Positions 43,706 through 52,975 of a DNA stretch of 64,000 nucleotides are shown one piece after another; within the stretch, counting starts at the first letter, position 1; the number at the start of each line of letters is the position of its first letter. A model generated the notes under the pieces. That model was given only the letters and a program-made list of their open reading frames with translations, did no database searches and was not told where the DNA came from. Source of the DNA: Onishia taeanensis (lineage in GTDB: Bacteria; Pseudomonadota; Gammaproteobacteria; Pseudomonadales; Halomonadaceae); contig NZ_FNCI01000001.1 in assembly GCF_900100755.1 (NCBI RefSeq), forward strand, positions 1 to 64,000, written 5' to 3'. A program made the translations under genes and the position numbers.

Positions 43706-45946
43706 ATGCTTCGCTATCCATTACGCTTGAAACTTGGCGCCGCCTCGGTGCTGGTGTTTTTCATGGCCGCTGTCGTGGTGGCGGGCATGGTGGTATGGCG
43801 ACAGGAAGGCCTGGCGGCAAGTGTGGGTGGAGACGCAACCTGGGGGGCCTACAAGCTTGACAGGGAGGCCATCCAACTTCGCGATCAACTCAACGACGCC
43901 GAGAGTCTCGGGGCGTTACGCGTCAAGTTCGAGCTGCTCTATAGCCGGCTCAACTTTCTGCAACGCGGTGAAATTAGTGAGCTTTTTAGTCGCATCGACG
44001 ACCAGGATCGCCTGATACCTGCCATTGCCACCCAGATGAACATTCTGGATCTACAGTTTGGCGGTCTAGAGCGCCTGGACCAAGCATCGCGTCGTTCGCT
44101 GCAGATAGCCCTCGATCCGCTGATTTATCTCAGCCAGCAGTTGGTGGTGGCGACCAACGCCTATCTGGCCGACGCCAAGCAGCAAGAGCGAGAAGCGCTG
44201 CAACTGCTGCATTGGGTGCTGCTTGCCATGCTGGGTTTGATGAGCCTTTCGATCCTGATGGTGACGCGGTTTCTCTTTCGCGAAGCCCGGGAAAACGCGG
44301 CGTCTCGGCGCGACCAGGAAGTGCTGCGGAGTCGACTCGAGGAGGCGGCGCAAAAGGCCCAATCTGCCAACGAAGCCAAATCCGAGTTCCTGGCCACCGT
44401 TAGCCATGAGATTCGCACACCACTCAATGGCGTTATCGGTATGAGCGAGATGTTGCGCGGGCGTCCGCTGGATACTACCTCGCGGCGCTATGCCGAGATC
44501 ATCCATGACAGCGCCGACAAACTGCTCGTCTTGATCAATGACATTCTCGACTTTTCTCGCATCGAAGCCGGTCGGCTCGAGCTCGAGCAGGTGGATTTTT
44601 CCTTACAGGAGCTGCTCGATTCCGCCGTGCGACTCTTCGAGCCCCGGGCGATCTACAAGAACATCACCCTGACGGCGCGGCTCGCGGAAGACGTGCCTGA
44701 ACGACTACAGGGCGACCCCGGTCGGCTTCGGCAAGTGCTGCTCAACCTGCTTTCCAATGCCATCAAGTTCACCGAGCAGGGGGAGGTCTCGGTACTGGTG
44801 GCCTACTCGTCTTTGCAAGAGCGCCTGCATGTCTCGGTCAGCGATAGCGGCCCGGGAATACCCAGCAGCCATCAGCACCGCTTGTTCGAGCCTTTTAGCC
44901 AAGGCGATGCCTCTACGGCGCGCCGCTTCGGGGGCAGCGGGCTGGGGCTGGTGATCTGCAGGCGTCTGGTGAGTGCCATGGACGGGGAAATGGACTTCGT
45001 CAGTCGTATAGGCGAGGGCAGCTGTTTCTGGTTCAAGGTGCCACTATCGCCGGCCAATGAACCCGAGAGCATGGGAAAACAAGGCTCCCAAGAGATCTTG
45101 CCCGCCTTGCCATCTGGCCTGCGGCTTTTGGTCGTCGAAGACAATGAGATCAATCAGCAGGTGGCGCATATCATGTTGTCGCGCCTGGGGTGCCAGGTCG
45201 ATATCGCCTCGTCGGGAGAGGAGGCGCTGAACATGACCCAGGCCGAGCCCTACGCCTTGATCTTCATGGACGTTCAGATGCCGCTGATGGACGGCCTCGA
45301 AGTGACGCGCCAGCTGCGCAAGCGCCATGACTGGTGTGCCGAGGTGCCGATCGTGGCCATGACCGCGGGGACCTTTGGTGACGAGCGCTCACGCTGTTTG
45401 GAGGCCGGCATGAACGATTACCTAGTCAAGCCGCTTGCCAGTGCTCAACTGCTCGAGAAGCTGCATCTGTACATTGGCCTGCCAGCCGATCATGCGACGC
45501 AAAGGGCTGGCGTTGAGGGTATCGGCGGGCTGCCTCTCGATGCTGCAGCTGATGCGGTTGAGGCTAACGCAGACGACCCACAGTGGTTGGCATTGGCAGT
45601 GCTCAAGGAGCTGCTCGATCACATCGAGGCCCTGGGCATCAGGCAGTTGGTGGACGCCTATCGTCGCCAGTTGCCTGAACGCCGGAAGGCCCTGTCGGCG
45701 GCTGTTCGTGACGGACAGGCCGAGCAGGTGATGCAGGTTGCGCACTTGATGAAGGGTGAAGCGCTCAGCCTGGGCCTGATGCAGGTAGGAGAGCGGGCCA
45801 GGGAGCTCGAAACGGCGGCAAAGACGTCGCAGCGCGAAAAACTGCCTGCGTTGCAGCTTGCGCTGGAGCATAGCCTGGCGCCTTCGCTGGCTGCCGTTGA
45901 TGCCTGGCTTGATGGCAGTGATCGCCGCCAGCAGTCAGCCAGCTAG
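43706..45946 (+). CDS. Hybrid sensor histidine kinase with receiver and Hpt domains
   Basis: A 746-residue membrane kinase. Two membrane helices (about residues 10-30 and 170-190) enclose a periplasmic helical sensor region of about 140 residues. A coiled coil (REARENAASRRDQEVLRSRLEE) leads to HisKA (SHEIRTPLNGVIGMSEML), the ATPase domain (GGSGLGLVICRRLVSAM) and a receiver (phospho-Asp in FMDVQMPLMDGLEV). A C-terminal Hpt domain has its His in VAHLMKGEALSLG. Output must go to an unlinked response regulator, because no partner lies nearby. It follows the SUOX-fold gene and is probably co-transcribed with it. Confidence 0.92.
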   Translation: MLRYPLRLKLGAASVLVFFMAAVVVAGMVVWRQEGLAASVGGDATWGAYKLDREAIQLRDQLNDAESLGALRVKFELLYSRLNFLQRGEISELFSRIDDQDRLIPAIATQMNILDLQFGGLERLDQASRRSLQIALDPLIYLSQQLVVATNAYLADAKQQEREALQLLHWVLLAMLGLMSLSILMVTRFLFREARENAASRRDQEVLRSRLEEAAQKAQSANEAKSEFLATVSHEIRTPLNGVIGMSEMLRGRPLDTTSRRYAEIIHDSADKLLVLINDILDFSRIEAGRLELEQVDFSLQELLDSAVRLFEPRAIYKNITLTARLAEDVPERLQGDPGRLRQVLLNLLSNAIKFTEQGEVSVLVAYSSLQERLHVSVSDSGPGIPSSHQHRLFEPFSQGDASTARRFGGSGLGLVICRRLVSAMDGEMDFVSRIGEGSCFWFKVPLSPANEPESMGKQGSQEILPALPSGLRLLVVEDNEINQQVAHIMLSRLGCQVDIASSGEEALNMTQAEPYALIFMDVQMPLMDGLEVTRQLRKRHDWCAEVPIVAMTAGTFGDERSRCLEAGMNDYLVKPLASAQLLEKLHLYIGLPADHATQRAGVEGIGGLPLDAAADAVEANADDPQWLALAVLKELLDHIEALGIRQLVDAYRRQLPERRKALSAAVRDGQAEQVMQVAHLMKGEALSLGLMQVGERARELETAAKTSQREKLPALQLALEHSLAPSLAAVDAWLDGSDRRQQSAS

Positions 45947-46041
45947 GCGAGATCGCTGAGTGCTGGTAATGAACCTGGCTAAGGAATGACATCTGACATG
46001 GTAAAGGCCACCAATATTGGCCCGAAGGTTTTCTGCGTCGC

Positions 46042-47034
46042 TCACCCGGTGGGCGGCAGTCGCCGGCGCAGGGCGCGTTCAACCACCACCTGACCGGGGT
46101 GATAGTCGCCGTGAGCGGCGGCAATGGCGTGATCCAGGGTCAGTTCGGCGATGCGATCATGCTGCTGAGGCAGTGAGTTGACCGGCAGGGGCAGAAAATC
46201 CAGCAGCCGATCATCGCCGAAGGTCGCCAGGCGCAGCGAGGGCGGCAGGCCACCGCTCTCCAGCAGTTCGTCCAGCACGCCATCGAGTAGCGTATAAGAG
46301 GCGGTGACCAGCGCGTCGGGCATGCCTTCATCTTCGAGCAGCTCGCGCATCAGCCGCGCCCCTTCCTTTCGATCATAGCGGACCCCGCTGCGGGTCAAGG
46401 CCTGGCAGTCGTGGCCTTCGAGCGCCTCGTGAAAGCCCGCCAGTCGCTCGATGCTGATCGATAGCTGGGGCACGGCATCCAGCCAGGCGACGCGCCTCAC
46501 ACCCGAGCCAAGAACCGAACGGGTCAAGCCCTTGGCAGCCGACTGATTGTTGCTGACCACGCTGATGAAGCGTTGCGGATCTAGGGCGCGGTCGACGGCG
46601 ATGACCGGCAGGCCGCCGGCCATCAGTTCCGCATAAAAGGGATCGTCCATGGCCAGGCAGCTGGCCACGATCAGTACTTCGCAGCGCTGGGCGCGCAAGG
46701 CCCGAGCCAGCTCGCGTTCGCTGTCCGGGTTGTCCTCGGAGCCGGCGATCAGGAGTTGGTAACCCCGCTGCCTCGCGCCTTGCTCGAGGCGTTTAGCGAG
46801 CAGGGCATAACTCGCATTCTCCAGGTCAGGGATGATCAGCCCAATGGTGCGGCTGGCGCCTCGGCGCAGTGCCGCCGCCTGAGCGTCGATACGGTAGTGA
46901 TGCTGCTCGACCACCGCCATGACGCGATCGACGGTCTCTTGACTGATGCGCCGTTCCTTGGCCTTGCCGTTGATGACATAGCTTGCCGTGGTCCGGGATA
47001 CGCCGGACAAGCGAGCGATTTCTGCGAGCGTCAT
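46042..47034 (-). CDS. cra: Catabolite repressor/activator-like (Cra/FruR) LacI-family regulator
   Basis: A 330-residue LacI-family regulator: an N-terminal HTH (LAEIARLSGVSRTTASYVIN, then GKAKERRIS, the Cra hinge signature) and a sugar-binding domain with GLIIPDLENASYALLAKRLE. The start at 47034 has AAGGGG eight bases upstream. It is divergent from fruB, and a Cra-like operator lies between them. Cra responds to fructose-1-phosphate or fructose-1,6-bisphosphate; here it probably represses the fru operon. Confidence 0.9.
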   Translation of the reverse strand: MTLAEIARLSGVSRTTASYVINGKAKERRISQETVDRVMAVVEQHHYRIDAQAAALRRGASRTIGLIIPDLENASYALLAKRLEQGARQRGYQLLIAGSEDNPDSERELARALRAQRCEVLIVASCLAMDDPFYAELMAGGLPVIAVDRALDPQRFISVVSNNQSAAKGLTRSVLGSGVRRVAWLDAVPQLSISIERLAGFHEALEGHDCQALTRSGVRYDRKEGARLMRELLEDEGMPDALVTASYTLLDGVLDELLESGGLPPSLRLATFGDDRLLDFLPLPVNSLPQQHDRIAELTLDHAIAAAHGDYHPGQVVVERALRRRLPPTG

Positions 47035-47130
47035 GGTGACCCCTTGTATACGATGCGGCACATTCTACGCGAGCTCTTGGCACCAGCGACTACGCCCAAG
47101 GTCGTAGCCGATCCTGCTTGATAAATGGCC

Positions 47131-47142
47131 TGACTCGATCCA
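47131..47142. promoter_or_regulatory. Weaker Cra-like operator
   Basis: TGACTCGATCCA matches the Cra consensus TGAAACGTTTCA at eight of twelve positions. It lies about 20 bases from a better match and could be a second site. Confidence 0.35.
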
Positions 47143-47162
47143 GCATTGTACTAAATCTTAGG

Positions 47163-47174
47163 TGACACGATTCA
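47163..47174. promoter_or_regulatory. Cra-like operator in front of the fru operon
   Basis: TGACACGATTCA matches the Cra/FruR consensus TGAAACGTTTCA at ten of twelve positions. It lies between the divergent cra-like gene and fruB, about 95 bases before the fruB start, where a repressor site is expected. Confidence 0.6.
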
Positions 47175-47269
47175 GCCATGGGAAAGCAAGGTTGGCAAGG
47201 CCAGGTGCAACGGCCGCCAGCCAGCGGCCGGCACTCTCCGCTGCCCGCCCCCAGGCACAGGAGGCTAGT

Positions 47270-50158
47270 ATGTTGACACTCGGACAGGACGATATCCTGC
47301 TCGACCGCAAGGCCGCTGACTGGCGCGCGGCGCTCGATCAGGCGTCTGAGGCGCTGGTCGAGGCCGGATTGGTGGCGCCTGGCTATCGCGATGGCCTGCA
47401 TGCCCGCGAGGCGCAGTCATCCACGTTTCTTGGCAACGCCATTGCGATACCCCATGGCACCCCCGAGAGCCGTACCCACGTCCAGCGTACCGGGGTGCGG
47501 GTACTTCAATTCCCCGCGGGCATCGACTGGCACGATGGCAATCGGGTCTATGTGCTGGTGACCATCGCCGCCCAGAATGATGAGCATCTGGACATTCTGC
47601 GTCAGTTGACCCACGTACTGGACCGCGAGGGGGTGGCCGAGCGACTGGCCGCCGCCGGTTCCCGTGCCGAGGTGGCCGGGCTGCTATCCAAGGCCGTCGT
47701 GGAAGCGCGCCTCGATGACGAGACCCTCTGTCTCAACTTCCCCGCCCGCGACCGGCTCGAGCTTGCCCTGGCCGCCGCTGCTCGGCTGCGCCAGGCAGGC
47801 TGCGTCGGCAATGACTTCGTTGCCGATATCGCCTCTCAGTCTCCGCTGTCGCTGGGCCAGGGGCTCTGGTTCGCGACCAGTGCCAACGATGTGAAGGCGC
47901 CGGCGCTATCGCTTGCCACCCCGGAAGCGGCCATCGGCCAGGGCGACAGCGCCGTCAGTGGCGTCTTCTGTCTCGCGGCCCAGGGCAATGCCCATCGCAG
48001 CCTGCTGGAACGCTTGACGGCCCTGCTCGAGCGCGGTGAGGGCAAGGACCTGCATCAGCTATCCGCCGAGAGCGTATTGGCGCGCCTGTCCGGTGAGTCG
48101 GCCAGCGCCCAGACCGCACGCGCCCGGGTGCTCAACGCCCACGGCCTGCATGCCCGCCCGGCCAAGCAACTCATTCAGGTGGCGCGCCGCCAGAGCGTCT
48201 CGGTTCGAGTGCGCCTGGCCGACGGTAGCGGCGAAGCCGTATCAGCGGCTAGCCTGACCAAGGTCATCGGCCTTGGCGCTCGTCGTGGCCAACAGCTGGT
48301 GTTCTCGGCCGAAGGCGAGGGTGCCAGCCAGGCGCTGGACGCCATGTGCGAGGCCATGCAAGGCGGCCTGGGTGAAGTGGTTCAGCCCTTCGAGGAAGGC
48401 CGTGAGCACGTCGCCAGTACGCCGCCCGAGGGTGCCAAGCCGCCTGAGCCACTGCCGGCCGACACCCCTTACCAGGCGGTTGCCGCCTCCCCGGGGATGG
48501 CCATCGCGCCGCTATTCGTGATGCGTACGCCGCGCTTCGATTATCCCGAGCGGGCAAGCGATGCCGCTGAGCAGAAGCGCCGTCTGGAGGCGTCCATCAA
48601 GGAAGGCGCCGAGCAGCTCGAGGCATTGGTGCACAGCGCCCAGGGCGGCGAGGTGGCCGAGATCCTATCGATGCATGAGGAAATGCTCGACGACCCGGAG
48701 CTGCATCAGGCCGCCCACGAAGGCATTCAGGAAGGCTATTCCGCCGAAGCGGCCTGGTGGACTGCGATCGAGACGGCGGCCAGGGCTCAGGAAATGCTGG
48801 CCGATCGACTGCTTGCCGAGCGGGCAGCCGACCTGCGGGACGTTGGCCGTCGGGTGCTGGGCATCCTGTGCGATATCAGCCTGCCCACGCCGCCGGATCA
48901 TCCCTACATCCTGGTCATGGATGACGTCGGCCCCTCCGATGTGGCCCGTCTCGATACCAGTCGCGTCCGCGGGCTGCTGACCGCCAGAGGTGGGGCGACG
49001 GCCCACAGTGCGATCCTCGCCCGTGCGCTGGGGATCCCGGCCGTGGTGGGGGCCGGCGAGCGAGTACTGACGCTTGAAGACGGCGTCGAGATGATCCTCG
49101 ACGGCGAGCGCGGGCGTATCACGCCGGCGCCGTCCACGGAGCGTCGCCAGCGGGCCGAGCTGAGCCTCAAGGAACATCAGCGCCTGGAGCGCGAGGCCTG
49201 GGCCGCGCGCTTCGAGGAAGGCCGTACCCGCGATGGCCATCGCGTCGAAGTGGCCGCCAACCTGGGCAATACCGCTCATACCGCGGATGCCGTCGAGCGT
49301 GGCGCCGAAGGCGTGGGGCTGTTGCGTACCGAGTTCATCTTCATGGCGCATTCCCAGGCACCGGATCTCGAGACGCAGATCGGCGAGTACAAGGAAGCCA
49401 TGGACGCCCTCAACGGGCTCCCGCTGGTGGCCCGTACGCTGGACGTGGGCGGCGATAAGCCGTTGCCCTACTGGCCGGTGCCCCAGGAAGACAACCCCTT
49501 CCTGGGCCTGCGCGGCATCCGTTTGGCCCTGACCCAGCCAGAGGTGCTCGAGACGCAGCTGCGTGCCTTGCTGCTCGCCGCTGCGGGGGGCGACAATCGA
49601 CCGGGCCGGCCGCTGCGCATCATGCTGCCGATGGTCAAGGACATCGCCGAGTTCCGGGCCGCCAAGGCCATCTTCGACCGGCTGCTCGAGGAGATCCCGG
49701 CCGAGCAGCGGGCCACCGATGTGCAGCTCGGCGTGATGATCGAGGTGCCGTCCTGCGCGCTGCTGGCGCCGACGCTTGCCGCCGAGGTCGACTTCTTCTC
49801 GGTGGGGACCAACGATCTGACCCAGTACACCCTCGCCATCGACCGCGGCCATCCGGCGCTGTCGGCTCAGTCCGACGGCCTGCATCCGGCGGTGCTGCGC
49901 CTGATCCAGATGACCGTCGATGCCGCGCATGCCCACGGCAAGTGGGTCGGGGTATGCGGCGAGCTGGCCTCCGACGCCCAGGCGGTGCCGGTGCTGGTGG
50001 GTCTCGGCGTCGATGAACTCTCGGTCAGCGCCCGCCAGGTGCCGATGGTCAAGGCGCGGCTGCGCGACTTCGATCTCGCCGACGCCAAGGCCCAGGCCGA
50101 ACTGGCCCTGGCCCAGGCAACCAGCGATGACGTGAGAAACGCGCTGGAGGTGCGCTGA
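47270..50158 (+). CDS. fruB: Fructose PTS multiphosphoryl transfer protein (EIIA-HPr-EI fusion)
   Basis: A 962-residue soluble protein carrying three PTS phospho-domains. EIIA-Fru (about 1-145) has its active His in AIPHGTPESRTHV (near residue 61); a linker domain follows to about 275; HPr (about 280-370) has its His in NAHGLHARPAKQL; enzyme I (about 400-962) has its His in GGATAHSAILARALGIPAVV (near 578) and GLLRTEFIFMA plus VGTNDLTQYTLAIDRGHP in the PEP-binding barrel. Carrying its own EI and HPr makes fructose uptake independent of a general PTS. AGGAGG lies six bases before the start. It overlaps fruK by one base. Confidence 0.94.
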   Translation: MLTLGQDDILLDRKAADWRAALDQASEALVEAGLVAPGYRDGLHAREAQSSTFLGNAIAIPHGTPESRTHVQRTGVRVLQFPAGIDWHDGNRVYVLVTIAAQNDEHLDILRQLTHVLDREGVAERLAAAGSRAEVAGLLSKAVVEARLDDETLCLNFPARDRLELALAAAARLRQAGCVGNDFVADIASQSPLSLGQGLWFATSANDVKAPALSLATPEAAIGQGDSAVSGVFCLAAQGNAHRSLLERLTALLERGEGKDLHQLSAESVLARLSGESASAQTARARVLNAHGLHARPAKQLIQVARRQSVSVRVRLADGSGEAVSAASLTKVIGLGARRGQQLVFSAEGEGASQALDAMCEAMQGGLGEVVQPFEEGREHVASTPPEGAKPPEPLPADTPYQAVAASPGMAIAPLFVMRTPRFDYPERASDAAEQKRRLEASIKEGAEQLEALVHSAQGGEVAEILSMHEEMLDDPELHQAAHEGIQEGYSAEAAWWTAIETAARAQEMLADRLLAERAADLRDVGRRVLGILCDISLPTPPDHPYILVMDDVGPSDVARLDTSRVRGLLTARGGATAHSAILARALGIPAVVGAGERVLTLEDGVEMILDGERGRITPAPSTERRQRAELSLKEHQRLEREAWAARFEEGRTRDGHRVEVAANLGNTAHTADAVERGAEGVGLLRTEFIFMAHSQAPDLETQIGEYKEAMDALNGLPLVARTLDVGGDKPLPYWPVPQEDNPFLGLRGIRLALTQPEVLETQLRALLLAAAGGDNRPGRPLRIMLPMVKDIAEFRAAKAIFDRLLEEIPAEQRATDVQLGVMIEVPSCALLAPTLAAEVDFFSVGTNDLTQYTLAIDRGHPALSAQSDGLHPAVLRLIQMTVDAAHAHGKWVGVCGELASDAQAVPVLVGLGVDELSVSARQVPMVKARLRDFDLADAKAQAELALAQATSDDVRNALEVR

Positions 50159-51132
50159 TGGCCAGGATACTGACGATCAGTCTCAATCCGGCGCTGGATC
50201 TGGCGATCGGTCTGCCGACACTGACCCTTGGCGAGGTCAATCGGACCGATGCGACGCAACTGAGCGCCGCCGGCAAGGGCGTGAATGTCGCCCGGGTGCT
50301 GGCGACATTGGGTCATGACATCGTGGTCTCCGGCTTTCTGGGGGCCGATAACGATGGCCCCTTCCGGCGCGCCTTCGAGGACATGGGCGTCGAGGATGCC
50401 TTCCACCGCGTGCCCGGCGAGACGCGCATCAACGCCAAGCTCGCCGAGCACAGTGGCCGCGTCACCGATATCAACGGTCCCGGCTTGGTGATTGATGCTG
50501 GCACCTTCAACGCCTATGTGAATGATCTCGAAGCGTTGGCCGCCGACCCCAGCCGACGTCCCGATGCGGTGGTGATTGCCGGTAGCCTGCCGCCTGGCAT
50601 CGAGGCCGACGATCAGGCCGCGCTGATCGCGCGCCTCAAGGCCCATGGGCTACCGGTATGGGTCGATACCAGCGGCCCGGCGCTGGCCCGCGCCATAGCG
50701 GCGGCCCCTACAGCGGTCAAGCCCAACGAGCTGGAGCTGGCCGAGTGGGCCGGCGAGGCGCTGGACAGCGACGCCCGACGGCTGGCGGCGGGACTTCGCC
50801 TGCATCAGGCCGGTATCCAGGAGGCGCTGATCTCCGCTGGTGCCGATGGCGTGCTCTGGGTCAGCCAGCGCGGCGCCTGGCACGCCACGCCGCCGAAGAT
50901 GACGGTCGCCAGCACCGTGGGTGCCGGCGACACCTTGCTAGCCGGTATGTTGCACGGCGTCCTCGAGGGCCATGCCCCTGATGCGGCGCTGCGCTTTGCG
51001 ACGGCCCTGTCCGCCGAAGCCGTACGCCATGTCGGCGTGGGCAATCCTCACGCCGATGACTTCCCTCACCTCCAACAACAGACCCGCGTGCGTCGCCTGA
51101 ACGACGTGGACGCAGGGGGAGCGCTCGCATGA
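50158..51132 (+). CDS. fruK: 1-phosphofructokinase FruK
   Basis: A 324-residue PfkB-family sugar kinase. AAGKGVNVARVLATLGHDIV near residue 40 and TVGAGDTLLAGMLHGVLEG near residue 255 (with the catalytic Asp in GAGD) are the two family signatures. It phosphorylates fructose-1-phosphate to fructose-1,6-bisphosphate, the step after FruA uptake. It overlaps fruB by one base and fruA by four. Confidence 0.95.
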   Translation: MARILTISLNPALDLAIGLPTLTLGEVNRTDATQLSAAGKGVNVARVLATLGHDIVVSGFLGADNDGPFRRAFEDMGVEDAFHRVPGETRINAKLAEHSGRVTDINGPGLVIDAGTFNAYVNDLEALAADPSRRPDAVVIAGSLPPGIEADDQAALIARLKAHGLPVWVDTSGPALARAIAAAPTAVKPNELELAEWAGEALDSDARRLAAGLRLHQAGIQEALISAGADGVLWVSQRGAWHATPPKMTVASTVGAGDTLLAGMLHGVLEGHAPDAALRFATALSAEAVRHVGVGNPHADDFPHLQQQTRVRRLNDVDAGGALA

Positions 51133-52886
51133 ATGTGATCCTGATTACTGCCTGCCCCAGTGGCATGGCCACCACCTTCCTCGCCGCGCGGCGCCTCGAG
51201 CAGGCGGCCAGTCGGCTAGGCTGGACCACCACGGTGGAAATGCACGGTGAACTGGCGCCGGTGGAGCCGGCATCTGCCGAGTCGATTGCTGCCGCCGATC
51301 TGGTGGTAGTGGCCGCCGATACGGTGCCGAATCCACAGCGCTTTGCCGGGAAGTCGCTTTATCAGGCATCGATCGCCGAGGCCCTGCCGGATCCGTCCGG
51401 TTTCCTCGAGCGGGCTCAGGCCGAGGCAGCCGCCTATACGCCGCCCGCCGACGATGCCAAGGACGGTGCCAAGCCGGTGGCAACCGATACGGCGGGTGCC
51501 AAGCGCATCGTCGCGGTAACTGCCTGTCCGACCGGTGTGGCGCATACCTTCATGGCCGCCGAGGCGTTGAGTGAAGCCGGTAGGGCGCTGGGTCACGAGA
51601 TCCGCGTTGAGACCCAGGGGTCGGTAGGCGCCCAGGACAAGCTGACCGAAGAAGAGATCGCGGCTGCCGACGTGGTGCTGCTGGCCTGTGATATCGAGGT
51701 CGACCCGACTCGCTTCGCCGGTAAACGCATCTATCGCACCTCCACCGGCAGCGCCCTGAAGAAACCTCGCCAGGCCATCGAGGCAGCCCTTGCCGAGGCC
51801 GATGTGGAAACGGCAGGCGGCGCTGCGAGTGGCGGCGAGGCCAAGAAGAGCGTCAAGGACAAGGGCGTCTACAAGCACCTGCTGACTGGGGTGTCCTTCA
51901 TGCTGCCGATGGTGGTCGCCGGTGGCCTGTTGATCGCCTTGTCCTTCGTCTTTGGCATCGAGGCCTTCAAGGAGGAGGGGACCTTTGCTGCGGCGCTGAT
52001 GCAGATTGGCGGCGGTACCGCCTTCGCCTTGATGGTGCCGGTGCTGGCGGGCTATATCGCCTACTCGATCGCCGACCGGCCGGGCATCGCCCCGGGCATG
52101 ATCGGCGGCATGCTGGCCTCGAACCTCGGCGCCGGCTTTATCGGCGGCATCCTCGCCGGCTTTCTTGCCGGTTACGTCGCCAAGGCGGTTGCCGACTACG
52201 TCAAGCTGCCCTCGAGCATCGAATCGCTGAAGCCGATTCTGATCATTCCATTGGTGGCGAGCCTGGTCACCGGCCTGACCATGATCTATGTGGTGGGCGA
52301 GCCGGTGGCCGCCGTGCTCTCCACGCTGACCAACTTCCTCGAGAACATGGGCTCGGCCAACGCCGTGCTGCTAGGTATTCTGCTTGGGGCCATGATGTGC
52401 TTCGACATGGGCGGGCCGGTCAACAAGGCGGCCTACACCTTTGGCGTGGGCCTGCTGGCCTCCGAGACCTATGCGCCCATGGCCGCCGTCATGGCGTCGG
52501 GCATGGTGCCGGCCATCGGTATGGGGATCGCCAGCTTCGTTGCCAAGTCGAAGTTCTCCGAGCCGGAGCGGGAAGCCGGCAAGGCCTCCTTCGTGCTCGG
52601 CCTGTGCTTCATCAGTGAAGGGGCGATTCCGTTTGCCGCCAAGGACCCGCTGCGCGTGATTCCCGCCTGCATGATCGGTGGTGCGATCACCGGCGCCATT
52701 TCGATGCTGGTGGGGGCCAAGCTGATGGCACCGCACGGCGGCATCTTCGTGCTGCTGATTCCCAATGCCATCACGCCGGTGTTCCTGTACCTTGCCGCCA
52801 TCGTCATTGGCTCGCTGGTCACCGGTCTTGGCTATGCGCTGATCAAGCGCGGCAGCCAGGAGGTTTCGGTGGCGGCCAACGCCTGA
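51129..52886 (+). CDS. fruA: Fructose PTS EIIBC permease FruA
   Basis: A 585-residue membrane protein. Two EIIB-like domains lie at the N-terminus, the first (about 1-100, ITACPSGMATTFLAARRLE) and the second (about 120-220, VTACPTGVAHTFMAAEAL) with the phospho-Cys; EIIC follows (about 240-580) with MVVAGGLLIALSFVFG, MIGGMLASNLGAGFIGGI and GAIPFAAKDPLRVIP. It imports fructose as fructose-1-phosphate. It is the last gene of fruBKA, with a strong terminator behind it. Confidence 0.95.
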   Translation: MNVILITACPSGMATTFLAARRLEQAASRLGWTTTVEMHGELAPVEPASAESIAAADLVVVAADTVPNPQRFAGKSLYQASIAEALPDPSGFLERAQAEAAAYTPPADDAKDGAKPVATDTAGAKRIVAVTACPTGVAHTFMAAEALSEAGRALGHEIRVETQGSVGAQDKLTEEEIAAADVVLLACDIEVDPTRFAGKRIYRTSTGSALKKPRQAIEAALAEADVETAGGAASGGEAKKSVKDKGVYKHLLTGVSFMLPMVVAGGLLIALSFVFGIEAFKEEGTFAAALMQIGGGTAFALMVPVLAGYIAYSIADRPGIAPGMIGGMLASNLGAGFIGGILAGFLAGYVAKAVADYVKLPSSIESLKPILIIPLVASLVTGLTMIYVVGEPVAAVLSTLTNFLENMGSANAVLLGILLGAMMCFDMGGPVNKAAYTFGVGLLASETYAPMAAVMASGMVPAIGMGIASFVAKSKFSEPEREAGKASFVLGLCFISEGAIPFAAKDPLRVIPACMIGGAITGAISMLVGAKLMAPHGGIFVLLIPNAITPVFLYLAAIVIGSLVTGLGYALIKRGSQEVSVAANA

Positions 52887-52910
52887 TCGCAGATGGCTAA
52901 TGGCTCCCCC

Positions 52911-52946
52911 AAAGCCCCGATATCCGCCAGGATATCGGGGCTTTTG
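52911..52946. terminator. Terminator of the fru operon, possibly bidirectional
   Basis: AAAGCCCCGATATC and GATATCGGGGCTTTT form a long perfect stem with a six-base loop, with A- and T-runs on both sides. It lies 25 bases past fruA and 30 bases before the end of the convergent betA-like gene, so it can serve both. Confidence 0.92.
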
Positions 52947-52975
52947 CATGGGGCAGGGTGGGTAGATAACGGTAG

